From positions 1 through 10,665 of the forward strand of contig CAYMRB010000356.1 in the NCBI GenBank assembly GCA_964392615.1: a DNA stretch of 10,665 nt, given 5' to 3'. Position 1 is the first letter of the stretch; each line of letters starts with the position of its first letter. Shown here one piece after another: positions 1 to 7,733 of the stretch. Position numbers and translations under genes: made by a program. Source of the DNA: CAYMRB01 sp964392615. Its GTDB lineage: Bacteria > Planctomycetota > UBA8108. The notes below the pieces were generated by a model. That model was not told where the DNA came from, did no database searches, and saw only the letters and a list, made by a program, of their open reading frames with translations.

Positions 1-1710
1 GAAGTTCAGCGTGTAGATCGCGTCGCCGACCTGGCCGGTGACCGAGCCGTCGCCGTTCGCGTCGCACGCGGCCATGCAGCTCGGCGCCGGACCTCCGGTG
101 AAGTTGAAGTTGAGCACGAACACCGCGTCGCCGACCTGACCGACGACCGCGCCGTCGCCGTTGCAGTCGCCGCGGAGGAACGGGCCGACACCGGCCTCGA
201 CGTCGAAGCCCGAGAACGAATCGAACGTGACGCGCGCCGAGCCGGCCGGATCGGAGCCGGTCGCCGTGACGCCGGCGATCACGTCCGCCGGCATGCCGGA
301 AATGCGTCGCGAGTTGACCTCGGTCCACTCCACGCCGTCGGGCGACGTGGAGGCGGTGAACTGGGCCTCTACGCGATCGAGGCGCAGCCAGATGTTCGGC
401 ACCTCGAGGTCGATTGCCGACCGCACGCTCGCGAACGCCGACGCGCCGGGCGCCGTGCGACGATTCGCGTACGGGTGGACCGAGTCGCCGCGCACCACGG
501 CACCTACCGCGTAGAACCGGCTGCTCTCCTCGTTGTCCTCGCGCACCATCAGGGCGCCGAGACCGCCATCCTGCCAGTCCGCGGCGGTGATCTGAGTGAC
601 GAGCGAGAAGTCGCCGCTGAGCGGCTGGCTCGCGAACGTCAGCTCGTCCGCTGACAGGTAGATTCCCTTTCCGCCGCCGTGGATCTCCACGCCGGTGTCG
701 CCGACCGGTCGCGTGCAGCCGACCCACAGAGGATCGCCGATGTCATTCACCGCCCACGGTGGAATCTCCTCGCTGGCGCACGTCGCGACGACGGACGTGT
801 CCGCGGTGAAGACCGTTCCGTCCTCGAGCGTCGCGGCCAGGCTGATCGCGTAGACACCGGCGTCAGCGTACGTATGCGTCACTTCCTGGCCAGTGCCCGT
901 CTCGCCATCGCCGAAGTCCCAGGCGTACTCGGTGACCTCGCCGCCGGGGCAGTCGCCGTCGACCTCGCCGCGGCACGTCACCTCGAGCGGCGGCAGGCCA
1001 CTCTCGGGCGCGACCTCCATGCTGAGGCACGGGCCATGGATGTAGACGTCATCGTAGTAGAAGCCGTCCGTGTCGTTGGAGTACAGGTCGATGCACTGCA
1101 GCTCGAGGATGCCCGTCTGCTGCCAGACGGTCGAGTCGATGAGCTCGCCGTTGTAGAACATGTCACAGGTGTTCTCGTCGAGGTCGATCTCGACGCGAAT
1201 GTCGCCCCACTCATCGAGCTCCAGGGGCAGGCTGCCGGAACCTCCGAAATCGGTGCCCCCGCGCGAGGCGATCGACGCGGATCCCGCGTTCATCTCGAGC
1301 TGACACGACCAGTTCTTCGAACCGCCGTGGGCGTACGTGTTGAGCATGATGAAGAACGCGGAACCGAGCATCGTGGACGGGACGTACACCTTGGCGCGTG
1401 CGGTCCACTGGCCTTCGTCGATGCCGGTGAAGACCTGGACGACGTCGGCTTGCCCATCCAGGCGCAGCGAGTTCGGTTCGCTGAACGACTGCTCCTCGGA
1501 CACGAGGCCGTCGGTCGCGGCGAGGTCCCACTGCTCCCAGCCGGGCTCAGCGGGATCGTCGCCGTCCGCTTCGGTGATAAACTCGCCGTCGTCGTAGTCG
1601 TCGAAGTTGTCCTCGAGAATGACCTGGCCGAACGCGACCGGCGCGGCGGCCAGCAAGAAAGCCAGCACGAGCAGCTGGCTCCACCACGGGTGTCCTGTGT
1701 TCCTGAACAT
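1..1710 (-). CDS. Secreted jelly-roll/PKD/dockerin-repeat protein (3' end outside window)
   Basis: An open frame runs without a stop from ATG at 1710-1708 to the left edge (570 codons, C-terminus missing). Residues 1-28 are a signal peptide with a hydrophobic core (LLVLAFLLAAAPVAFG), so the protein is exported. Residues about 33-226 look like a concanavalin-type jelly-roll, starting NFDDY and ending with FYYDDVYIHG. Residues about 232-309 are a PKD domain with the hallmark WDFGDG at 264-269. Residues about 325-505 look like a second, DUF1349-like jelly-roll. From 511 onward there are two dockerin-like repeats (FLRGDCNGDG and ACDANGDGSV). Such proteins usually bind or hold polysaccharide outside the cell; no catalytic motif is visible. 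The start is supported by GGGAAGGG about 10 nt upstream and by the signal peptide. Domain names are inferred from sequence pattern; the reading frame itself is unambiguous. Confidence 0.92.
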   Translation of the reverse strand, partial: MFRNTGHPWWSQLLVLAFLLAAAPVAFGQVILEDNFDDYDDGEFITEADGDDPAEPGWEQWDLAATDGLVSEEQSFSEPNSLRLDGQADVVQVFTGIDEGQWTARAKVYVPSTMLGSAFFIMLNTYAHGGSKNWSCQLEMNAGSASIASRGGTDFGGSGSLPLELDEWGDIRVEIDLDENTCDMFYNGELIDSTVWQQTGILELQCIDLYSNDTDGFYYDDVYIHGPCLSMEVAPESGLPPLEVTCRGEVDGDCPGGEVTEYAWDFGDGETGTGQEVTHTYADAGVYAISLAATLEDGTVFTADTSVVATCASEEIPPWAVNDIGDPLWVGCTRPVGDTGVEIHGGGKGIYLSADELTFASQPLSGDFSLVTQITAADWQDGGLGALMVREDNEESSRFYAVGAVVRGDSVHPYANRRTAPGASAFASVRSAIDLEVPNIWLRLDRVEAQFTASTSPDGVEWTEVNSRRISGMPADVIAGVTATGSDPAGSARVTFDSFSGFDVEAGVGPFLRGDCNGDGAVVGQVGDAVFVLNFNFTGGPAPSCMAACDANGDGSVTGQVGDAIYTLNF

Positions 1711-1921
1711 ACCGTTGCAACCCTTCCCGGGTGATGCCGCTGGCGCGGAAACACCCGAAACCTTGGCGATGATCGACCCTCCGTCGTCGCGCGCCGAAAC
1801 GCTCTCCGGGCGGATCGGCCCAAAACCCTTCGCTTCGTTTGTAGACCCGAAGGGCGCCTGATGTCAAGGTGGAGGCCGGCGCGGGCGCGGTCCCGCGCGC
1901 GTCGATCGGAGGGTACATGCC
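1711..1921. promoter_or_regulatory. Divergent intergenic region between secreted protein and esterase
   Basis: This 211-base gap must hold the promoters for both divergent genes. It contains the hairpin at 1728-1757, a second inverted repeat (CCCTTCG at 1826-1832 and CGAAGGG at 1848-1854, 15-base spacer) and the esterase ribosome site GGAGGG at 1908-1913. No convincing -35/-10 pair was found on either strand. The 1826-1854 repeat could be an operator, but nothing beyond its symmetry supports that. Confidence 0.5.
1728..1757 (-). promoter_or_regulatory. Nested hairpin in 5' leader of the left-edge gene
   Basis: Read on the minus strand, CGGGTG pairs with CACCCG (6 bp). Inside a 3/3 internal loop, CCGC pairs with GCGG around a four-base loop. 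The structure ends 17 nt before the ATG at 1710, and its 3' arm abuts the GGGAAGGG ribosome site (1721-1728, sharing one base). An RNA of this shape could modulate ribosome access. It matches no riboswitch class I recognise, and a chance hairpin in GC-rich DNA remains possible. Confidence 0.35.
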
Positions 1922-4438
1922 ATGCGTGACCAGGGGATGTCGGCCGTCGTGTTCGTTGCCTGGTCGGTATGCGCGATCGCGGCGACGGAGGCGTGTGGCG
2001 GGGAGGGACAGCGGCTGCCCGCGCTCGAGCCTCACGGGCTCCGTCTCGAGGTCGAGGCTTTCGACGGCCCGTGGCGTACGCAGACGAACCTCCCCGGGTA
2101 CGCGGGCTGGGGCTTCCGCGTGTCGAACGCGCGCGGTGTGGCGCGGTCGACGCTGCGCACCGAAATCCGCGTCGCAAGCGCGGGGACGTTCGCGGTCTGG
2201 GCGCGCGGGTGCGTTGCCGCAGGGCGTCACCGCGAGTTCGCCGTCGAGGTGAACGGAACGAGGTTCCCGCCGACGCATCACGGTCGCGACAACGACGGCA
2301 CCGTGAAGAAGGATGTCTTCCGCTGGGAACGGTGCGGGCTCGTCTCTCTCGATCCCGGCCGCATCGCGGTCGTGGTGCGCGATGCGGGTAGCGGATACGA
2401 GTGCGCGGATGCGATCTTCCTGTCGGCGGTACCGGACGCCGTTCCGACGACCGATCGCGCGGCCGACGCATTCCCGTCGGCGGGGCGCGACGCACTCGAC
2501 GCGGAGTCGAGCGCGCGATCGCTCGAAGTCTGGTCGCGAGCGCGCCGGGCCGCTGCCGTCGAAATCGCTCCCGCTTCGTGGCGCGACGATCGAAAGAAGA
2601 TCGCGACTCACGTGCGGCACGCGCTCGGTCTCCAGCCACCGCCGCGGCGCGGACCGCTTCTTCCGCGCTCGGTCGCGACGCTGCGGCGGGATGGCTATTC
2701 CCTCGAGAAGATCGTCTTCGAGAGCCGGCCGGGTCTGCCCGTGCCGGTCAATCTGTACCTGCCGGACGGTGCGGCTGTGCCTCCGCCTCCGTGGCCGGCC
2801 GTACTGTGTCCGGTTGGACATTGGCCGCTGTCGAAGGCGGAGCCTGTCGTGCAGGCGCGCGCCGTCGGCCTCGCGCGCTCGGGCTTCGCGGCGCTGGTCT
2901 ATGATGCTCTCGGTCAGGGCGAGCGCGCGGTTGCCGGCAACGAGCATCAGGTGGCATACCTCGCGGCGCTCGTCGGTCAGTCGAACATGACGTACATGGT
3001 CGAGGACTCGGTTCGCGCGCTCGACTATCTCGCGAGTCGCGACGACATCGATGCGTCGCGTCTCGGCGTGACCGGATGCTCGGGCGGCGGACTCAACACG
3101 CTCTATCTCGTCGCGGTCGACGATCGCATCCGTGCGGCGGCGCCGGTTGGCTATGTCTGCACGTTCGCATCGTTCTTCGGCACCGGCATCACGCACTGCC
3201 CGTGCAGCCACGTTCCGGCGCTCGCGAGCCGCGCGGACATGGCCGACGTGCTCGGGCTGCTCGCGCCGCGTCCGGTTCTCGTTGTGGGCGGCGAGAAGGA
3301 CCCGATGTTCACCGCGACCGGCACGCGCGAGGCGTTCGTGCGCATTCGGGAGATCTGGCGCGCGGCGGGAGCCGACGATAGCGCGGCCGAGCTCTTCATG
3401 GACGACTACGGTCACGACTACAGCCGTCCGATGCGCGAGAGGGCGTACGCCTTCTTCCTTCGCACGCTCGGCGGTCGCCGCGATGCGAGGGACGACACCG
3501 AGCGAGATCCGACCGTCGGCGGCGACTGGCGTCCCGAGAGTCCGCAGGATCTGCGGTGCTTCGCCGACGGCCGCGTACCGTCGTCGTCGTCGACTTATCG
3601 TTCTCTCGTCCTCGAAGCGATCGCCGCGCGCGAGGGGCAACCGGTCGAGGCGATCCGCCGACGCATCCGCGGTGCGGTTCCCGACCCCGACGTCCCGTCG
3701 TGGTCGATCGACGCGGCGCCCCGGCCGCAGGAGACGGCATTGCAGGCCAGCATCGTGACGGATGCGGACGGACTGAAGCACAGGGTCTTGACGCGCGATG
3801 GGGACGACGCGTCGCCGACTTCGAGCGCGCAACGGGTCGTGCTCGTCCTCGAGGACGGCGGACTGCTCGCCGATACGCCCGCGCTGCTCGAAGCGATCGG
3901 CAGCGCGGCGGGCGGCCCGATGGTGCGCGCGATCGAGCCTCCGATGTGGACGATCGACGGGCGTGACGCGCACCTCGCGATGACGAACGGGCTGCTGATC
4001 GGTCGGCCGCCGGCGGCGCTGTGGGCGCGGTCGCTGCGCGGTCACATCCGACGGGAACGCCAGAGCGGTCGCCGCGTCGGGCTGCTGGCGCGGGGGCGCG
4101 CGGCGAGCACGATCGCGCTGGCGGCGGTCCTGTGCGAGCGCGACAGCGTCGACGCATTGGTCGCGGTGCATGCGCCGACGACATGGACGGACCTCGTCGA
4201 GCCGGGAACCGATCGTCCGATCGCGCTGCTACCGTACGCCGGACTGGCGGGAGATCTCGGCGACCTGCTGCGCGCGGCAGCTCCGGCTGCGGTGTGGTGG
4301 AGCGGCGTCGAGGACGGCGCAGCGATCGACGGCGATCTGTCGCCCACGATCGAGGTGCGATCGCGGCCCGCGCTGCCGCGAGCCGCGGGGGAGTGGCTCG
4401 GCGCGAAGCTCGAAGCGGCTGCGAGCACGCGTCCATAG
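1922..4438 (+). CDS. Exported acetylxylan-esterase-like alpha/beta hydrolase, multidomain
   Basis: An 838-residue protein. Residues 1-25 form an export signal (hydrophobic 8-22, cleavage probably near ATEA/C). Residues about 38-170 look like a golvesin/xanthan-lyase-type beta-sandwich (GTFAVWARG, VEVNGTRF, GYECADAIFLS), probably a carbohydrate-binding accessory. Residues about 250-515 are the catalytic alpha/beta hydrolase: nucleophile elbow GCSGG with Ser387, acid Asp460 in GGEKDPMF, and base His498 in DYGHDY. The segment CPCSHVPALASRADMADVLG followed by LLAPRP is typical of planctomycete acetylxylan-esterase/Abhydrolase_7-type enzymes. Residues about 600-830 resemble a second hydrolase half lacking a nucleophile serine. 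The likely role is ester removal (for example acetyl groups) from plant or algal polysaccharide outside the cytoplasm; the substrate is not known. GGAGGG lies 8 nt before the ATG; an ATG at 1917 is out of frame. Confidence 0.93.
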   Translation: MRDQGMSAVVFVAWSVCAIAATEACGGEGQRLPALEPHGLRLEVEAFDGPWRTQTNLPGYAGWGFRVSNARGVARSTLRTEIRVASAGTFAVWARGCVAAGRHREFAVEVNGTRFPPTHHGRDNDGTVKKDVFRWERCGLVSLDPGRIAVVVRDAGSGYECADAIFLSAVPDAVPTTDRAADAFPSAGRDALDAESSARSLEVWSRARRAAAVEIAPASWRDDRKKIATHVRHALGLQPPPRRGPLLPRSVATLRRDGYSLEKIVFESRPGLPVPVNLYLPDGAAVPPPPWPAVLCPVGHWPLSKAEPVVQARAVGLARSGFAALVYDALGQGERAVAGNEHQVAYLAALVGQSNMTYMVEDSVRALDYLASRDDIDASRLGVTGCSGGGLNTLYLVAVDDRIRAAAPVGYVCTFASFFGTGITHCPCSHVPALASRADMADVLGLLAPRPVLVVGGEKDPMFTATGTREAFVRIREIWRAAGADDSAAELFMDDYGHDYSRPMRERAYAFFLRTLGGRRDARDDTERDPTVGGDWRPESPQDLRCFADGRVPSSSSTYRSLVLEAIAAREGQPVEAIRRRIRGAVPDPDVPSWSIDAAPRPQETALQASIVTDADGLKHRVLTRDGDDASPTSSAQRVVLVLEDGGLLADTPALLEAIGSAAGGPMVRAIEPPMWTIDGRDAHLAMTNGLLIGRPPAALWARSLRGHIRRERQSGRRVGLLARGRAASTIALAAVLCERDSVDALVAVHAPTTWTDLVEPGTDRPIALLPYAGLAGDLGDLLRAAAPAAVWWSGVEDGAAIDGDLSPTIEVRSRPALPRAAGEWLGAKLEAAASTRP

Positions 4439-4608
4439 CGCGGCGGTCGGACGCCGGCAAGAAAACCGCCGGAATTCGGGGCAGGTCCACATCTCCACGA
4501 CGCTCCTTCCTGTGAGCGACGCGGCAGCCCTGACCGGTCGGTCGCCGAACCGCTCGCCCCTGTCCCCTCGCGTCCACCTCTTCGCCGCCCCAATACCGGA
4601 GACGATCG
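4439..4608. other. Intergenic gap after the esterase
   Basis: A 170-base gap with no open frame of its own that looks genuine. A 7-bp inverted repeat (CGGCGGT at 4441-4447, ACCGCCG at 4465-4471) follows the esterase stop but lacks a T tract, so it is a poor terminator candidate. The ribosome site GGAG (4598-4601) of the next gene lies at the far end. No promoter could be picked out. Confidence 0.4.
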
Positions 4609-5454
4609 ATGACACGCACGAAGCGATTCCCCGCTCGCATTTCCTTCGCGTTCGCTCTCGCCGCCGCCGCCCTGCTCGCCCCGATCGCGGCCCGCGCCGC
4701 TTGCTTCCAGGCCAGCCGGTCCGGGTCGAGCTCGTTCTCGTTCGGCAACAGCATGGCCGGCGTCGATGGACGGTTCTCGGCCTCGGCGCGCGTCTCGTCG
4801 CCCGACTGTGCCGGCACGCCGTACGCGGTCGCCCGCGCGGCAGGCAACTCGGACCTGCGAATGTTCGGCTTGCGATACAGCCTGCTCGACGCGGAGGCCG
4901 AGGCGAGCAACACGTCGAGCGGCTCGAACGTGATCCTGCACCTCGAGATCGGCCCGATCACGCTGATCGACGTCGACAATCCGCACCACCGGACGTGGTC
5001 GCGCAGCTACCCGATCACGCTCGTGCGCGCGTCGCGGACGTTCACGGTCGGGCCGGTGCCGGTCCAGTTGACCGTCTCGGTCGGCGCCGGCATCTCGGGC
5101 AGCCTGACGCTGCAGCCTGCGTATCCGGTGCAGCTCTCCGGCAATCTCCAGGTCTGGGCGCGCGGCACCGCCGGCGCCTACCTGAACGCCGCGATCCTGC
5201 GGGCCGGCGTCCGCTCGACGCTCGATCTGCTGCGGACGACCCTCGCGTCGAACCTGCGGCTCGCGCAGAACGGCGTCTCCGGTCGCGTCACGTTGAGCTT
5301 CGTCGCCGTGCGGATCCGCATCCGGCTGGTCGTCGATCGCCGTAGCTGCTCGGTGAGCTGGCGCGGCATCAAGTGCCGGTGGAAGGAGATCGCCGGCTAC
5401 ACGGTCGTCGACTACTCGCGCGGCAGCTACACCCGCACGCTGTTCACCTTCTGA
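4609..5454 (+). CDS. Secreted beta-rich protein of unknown function
   Basis: A 281-residue protein I do not recognise. Residues 1-30 form a classical signal peptide (basic N-terminus MTRTKR, long Ala/Leu core, cleavage after ARA), so the product is exported. The mature part is rich in alternating hydrophobic and Ser/Thr residues, suggesting beta-strands. Examples are VILHLEIGPITLIDVDNP, FTVGPVPVQLTVSVGAGISG and RVTLSFVAVRIRIRLVVD. Four cysteines fall in two groups, one pair near residues 32 and 67 and one near 248 and 256, which would suit two disulfides. No enzyme motif or membrane anchor is seen. GGAG lies 7 nt before the ATG, supporting this start. It lies 102 bases before the HEAT-repeat gene on the same strand, so shared transcription is possible, though a hairpin lies between them. 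It could be a structural, adhesive or beta-barrel-like envelope protein. Confidence 0.85.
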   Translation: MTRTKRFPARISFAFALAAAALLAPIAARAACFQASRSGSSSFSFGNSMAGVDGRFSASARVSSPDCAGTPYAVARAAGNSDLRMFGLRYSLLDAEAEASNTSSGSNVILHLEIGPITLIDVDNPHHRTWSRSYPITLVRASRTFTVGPVPVQLTVSVGAGISGSLTLQPAYPVQLSGNLQVWARGTAGAYLNAAILRAGVRSTLDLLRTTLASNLRLAQNGVSGRVTLSFVAVRIRIRLVVDRRSCSVSWRGIKCRWKEIAGYTVVDYSRGSYTRTLFTF

Positions 5455-5470
5455 TACCCCCCTCTTTCTC

Positions 5471-5506
5471 GGGCGAGGCTCGTGTGCCGCGGGCCTCGCC
5501 TCGTTT
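5471..5506 (+). terminator. Possible weak terminator hairpin
   Basis: GGCGAGGC (5472-5479) pairs with GCCTCGCC (5493-5500), with one further G-T pair outside, and is followed by TCGTTT. The loop is about 13 bases and the T run is short, so termination would be partial at best. It lies 17 bases after the stop of the secreted beta-rich gene and 51 bases before the start of the HEAT-repeat gene. Confidence 0.4.
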
Positions 5507-5545
5507 CGCGATACGCACCTCTTCCGCAGCACCCGACTCGAGCCC

Positions 5546-5549
5546 GGAG
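5546..5549 (+). promoter_or_regulatory. Ribosome binding site fixing the start of the HEAT-repeat gene
   Basis: GGAG lies 7 nt before the ATG at 5557. The longer frame could open at a GTG at 5482, but that GTG sits inside the hairpin at 5471-5506 and has no clear ribosome site. The ATG start also places a basic stretch and a membrane segment at the N-terminus, so 5557 is preferred. Confidence 0.7.
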
Positions 5550-5556
5550 AACTCCG

Positions 5557-7680
5557 ATGCAGCGCGCCCGATCGAACACGTCACCCCGGCCGACTCCCTC
5601 GCCTTCTCGCCGCGCCTGGAGGCGGACTCTCATCGCGGCGATCTGCGCCGCAGCAGTCGTCGTTACCATCGCGGTCTGGCTGGGTCGCTCCGCGCCGAAT
5701 GCCGGCGCTCCATCGAACGCGGTCGTTGCGCAGTCGACGAGCGCGCCGCAGCACCGAGTCAACGGGAGGACCTCCAAGGGCCCCGCGGTCGAGCGAGGCC
5801 CCCGAGGCGAGGTCGAGCGTCACGACGGCTCCGGGCTCGGCTTTCGACCGGGGGATCTCGTGCGCTACCGCTTCTTCCAGGAGCGTCGAACCACGATCGC
5901 GGCGGCGGCCCTCGCCGGCGCGGTGGCCGCGGCTGACGGCGGTCTGGCCGATGGCGACGCGGCCGTCGAGCCCCCGACGGTTGCCGATCGGGTGGGCGAG
6001 GTCGACGAGATCGCGCTCGATCAGCGCATCGGGGGCGTTCTCGTCGTCAAGGTGCTCGGCGAGCGCAAGGGCCTCTGGACGCTCGCTCTCGAGGTCGCTG
6101 ATGTCGAGGCAGAGGAAAGCGCGCCGCAGGTCGAAGAGTCGAGCCTCGACGCGGACCTGTCCCGCGACATGGCCGGCGAGGTCCTCGCGTCGATGGAGCG
6201 ATCCGGAGCCATCGCCGAGGTCGTCTTTCCGCAGAAGATGTCGCAGCGCGCGCGGCTGGCGTGGAAGGATCTGCTAGCGCGTTGGCAGGTCGTGCTGCCG
6301 GCCGATCCCTCGAGCGACGAGTGGACTGCGATCGAGCACGACACGACCGGCACGTACCTCGCCGCGTACCGACGCGAGACCGACGGCGACAAGGTCGTCG
6401 TGACGAAGTCGAAGGGCGAGTACTCGGAGGTGCCGGCGAGCCGTGGCGATGGACGCGGTCGCGTGGTCGGAAAGCCGACGAACCTCGCGTCCCGCGCGCA
6501 GTCTGGCGGGACGGCGACGATCGTGCTCGATCCGCGCCCGGCGAGTGTCGACGGTGACGAGTGGCTCGCCGTCGCGGACGGCGCGTTGGGCCAGACCGTG
6601 ACGTCAACCGCTCGCTTCCGCTTCGAGCGCGTCGGGCTCGAACGGCGACAGTACGGCTCGATCGCAGCGCGCTGCGAACGGCGGCTCGCGAACGCCACCG
6701 GGACCGACCTCGGCCCGGACGGCGTGCCGGTCGAGCCGGCGCTGTCGAACGACGAGGAGGTGCCGGACGTCGGCACGATCCTCGCGGGAATCGCATCGAC
6801 GCTCGCGTCGTCCGGCATCGCGACCTCCGAGGCGGTAGAGTGGATGGCGCAGCTCGTCGCGGCGATCGAACGCGACCCGCAGGCCGTCGACACCGTGCTC
6901 GACGCGCTGCGCGCGCCCGGCGCGTCGGATGATCTGGCGTCGCTCTTGATCGGCGCGCTGGGCGCTGCCGGCACCGATGCGGCGCAGATGGGGCTCGATA
7001 CGATCATCCTGGAGGACGGCTGGCCGACCGGACGCCGCGAGACCGCGCTGTTCGCGTACGCCCAGGTCGAGAGTCCGCACGATGCGATCGATCCGATCCT
7101 CGAGGACCTGTGGCTCGAGCGCAACGAGCTGTGGAACACCGCGCTGCTGCTCTCCGGCGGCCTCGGCGGCAAGGTCCGCGACAGCCACCCCGCGCGCTTC
7201 GACGCGATCGAGGCTCGCCTGCTCGACGTCGTTCGCCAGCCGGATCTCGACGACAACGAACGCGCTGCGGCGCTGGAAGCGATCGGCAATCTCGGTCCGC
7301 GGGAGACGCCGTGGGAAGTCGTCGACCTCTATCGCGACGACGCGAGCGTGCGGATCCGCGCGGCGGCCGTTCACGCGCTGCGTCGCACCGCGGACGACAC
7401 CGCGCGGAACATCCTCCTCGCGGCGCTCGAGCGCGATCCGTCCGAGCGCGTGCGTGCGAACGCCGCGAAGGCGCTCGCGCAGCAACCGGGCCTGGTCGAT
7501 GCGCAGGCCCTGCGCGACGTCTTCGATCGCGAGAAGTCCCCGCGCGTGCGCGAAGCGCTGCTCATGGGCCTCGGTCGTCGTCAAGAGATCGACACCGAAG
7601 CGCGCGAGCTGATTGCGGCCGTCGCCAGCGACGACAGCGAGGAGAGCGTGCGCGAATACGCGGGGCGGCTCTTGCAGTAG
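5557..7680 (+). CDS. Membrane-anchored HEAT-repeat protein with vitellogenin-like N-terminal part
   Basis: A 707-residue protein. A basic Pro/Ser-rich tail (1-22) precedes one membrane segment (about 24-43), then a Ser/Ala/Pro/Gly-rich linker to about residue 90; most of the protein should lie outside the cytoplasm. Residues about 95-380 look beta-rich, opening FRPGDLVRYRF and later showing WTLALEVADV and EHDTTGTYLAAY. Residues about 405-560 are helical repeats (LASLLIGALGAAGTDAAQMG), and 560-707 are clearer HEAT/PBS-type repeats (VRIRAAAVHALRR, VRANAAKALAQQ, VREALLMGLGRR). A barrel followed by a helical repeat, and the phrasing of several segments, recall the N-terminal lipid-binding region of vitellogenin/MTP-type large lipid transfer proteins; this is inference by eye and the function is unknown. 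It could simply be a HEAT-repeat scaffold. The start is decided by GGAG at 5546. Confidence 0.9.
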   Translation: MQRARSNTSPRPTPSPSRRAWRRTLIAAICAAAVVVTIAVWLGRSAPNAGAPSNAVVAQSTSAPQHRVNGRTSKGPAVERGPRGEVERHDGSGLGFRPGDLVRYRFFQERRTTIAAAALAGAVAAADGGLADGDAAVEPPTVADRVGEVDEIALDQRIGGVLVVKVLGERKGLWTLALEVADVEAEESAPQVEESSLDADLSRDMAGEVLASMERSGAIAEVVFPQKMSQRARLAWKDLLARWQVVLPADPSSDEWTAIEHDTTGTYLAAYRRETDGDKVVVTKSKGEYSEVPASRGDGRGRVVGKPTNLASRAQSGGTATIVLDPRPASVDGDEWLAVADGALGQTVTSTARFRFERVGLERRQYGSIAARCERRLANATGTDLGPDGVPVEPALSNDEEVPDVGTILAGIASTLASSGIATSEAVEWMAQLVAAIERDPQAVDTVLDALRAPGASDDLASLLIGALGAAGTDAAQMGLDTIILEDGWPTGRRETALFAYAQVESPHDAIDPILEDLWLERNELWNTALLLSGGLGGKVRDSHPARFDAIEARLLDVVRQPDLDDNERAAALEAIGNLGPRETPWEVVDLYRDDASVRIRAAAVHALRRTADDTARNILLAALERDPSERVRANAAKALAQQPGLVDAQALRDVFDREKSPRVREALLMGLGRRQEIDTEARELIAAVASDDSEESVREYAGRLLQ

Positions 7681-7733
7681 TCCCTCGGCGGACGATACGC
7701 GGGACGGTCGTGATCGGGTGCTTTCTTGACGCA

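Noticed and set aside
679..1734. Plus-strand open frame of 351 codons across the left-edge region.
   Set aside because: The minus-strand frame in the same place gives a signal peptide, a PKD domain and dockerin repeats; the plus frame has only an Arg/Val-rich shadow sequence.
1711..1757. Cyclic-di-GMP (GEMM) riboswitch in the leader of the left-edge gene.
   Set aside because: The hairpin has a suggestive shape, but the conserved GEMM core and tetraloop-receptor sequences are absent.
1547..4171. Very long open frame on the minus strand (874 codons) opposite the esterase, plus several others of 390-530 codons.
   Set aside because: They are Arg/Ala/Pro-rich, lack domain patterns and ribosome sites, and overlap genes with clear domains. 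High GC makes stop codons rare in shadow frames.
4441..4471. Inverted repeat CGGCGGT/ACCGCCG after the esterase as a terminator.
   Set aside because: Only 7 bp with a 17-base loop and no T run; such repeats are frequent by chance in GC-rich DNA.
5482..5556. Upstream GTG start giving 25 more residues on the HEAT-repeat protein.
   Set aside because: It lies within the hairpin at 5471-5506 and lacks a ribosome site, whereas ATG 5557 has GGAG at 7 nt and yields a sensible membrane anchor.
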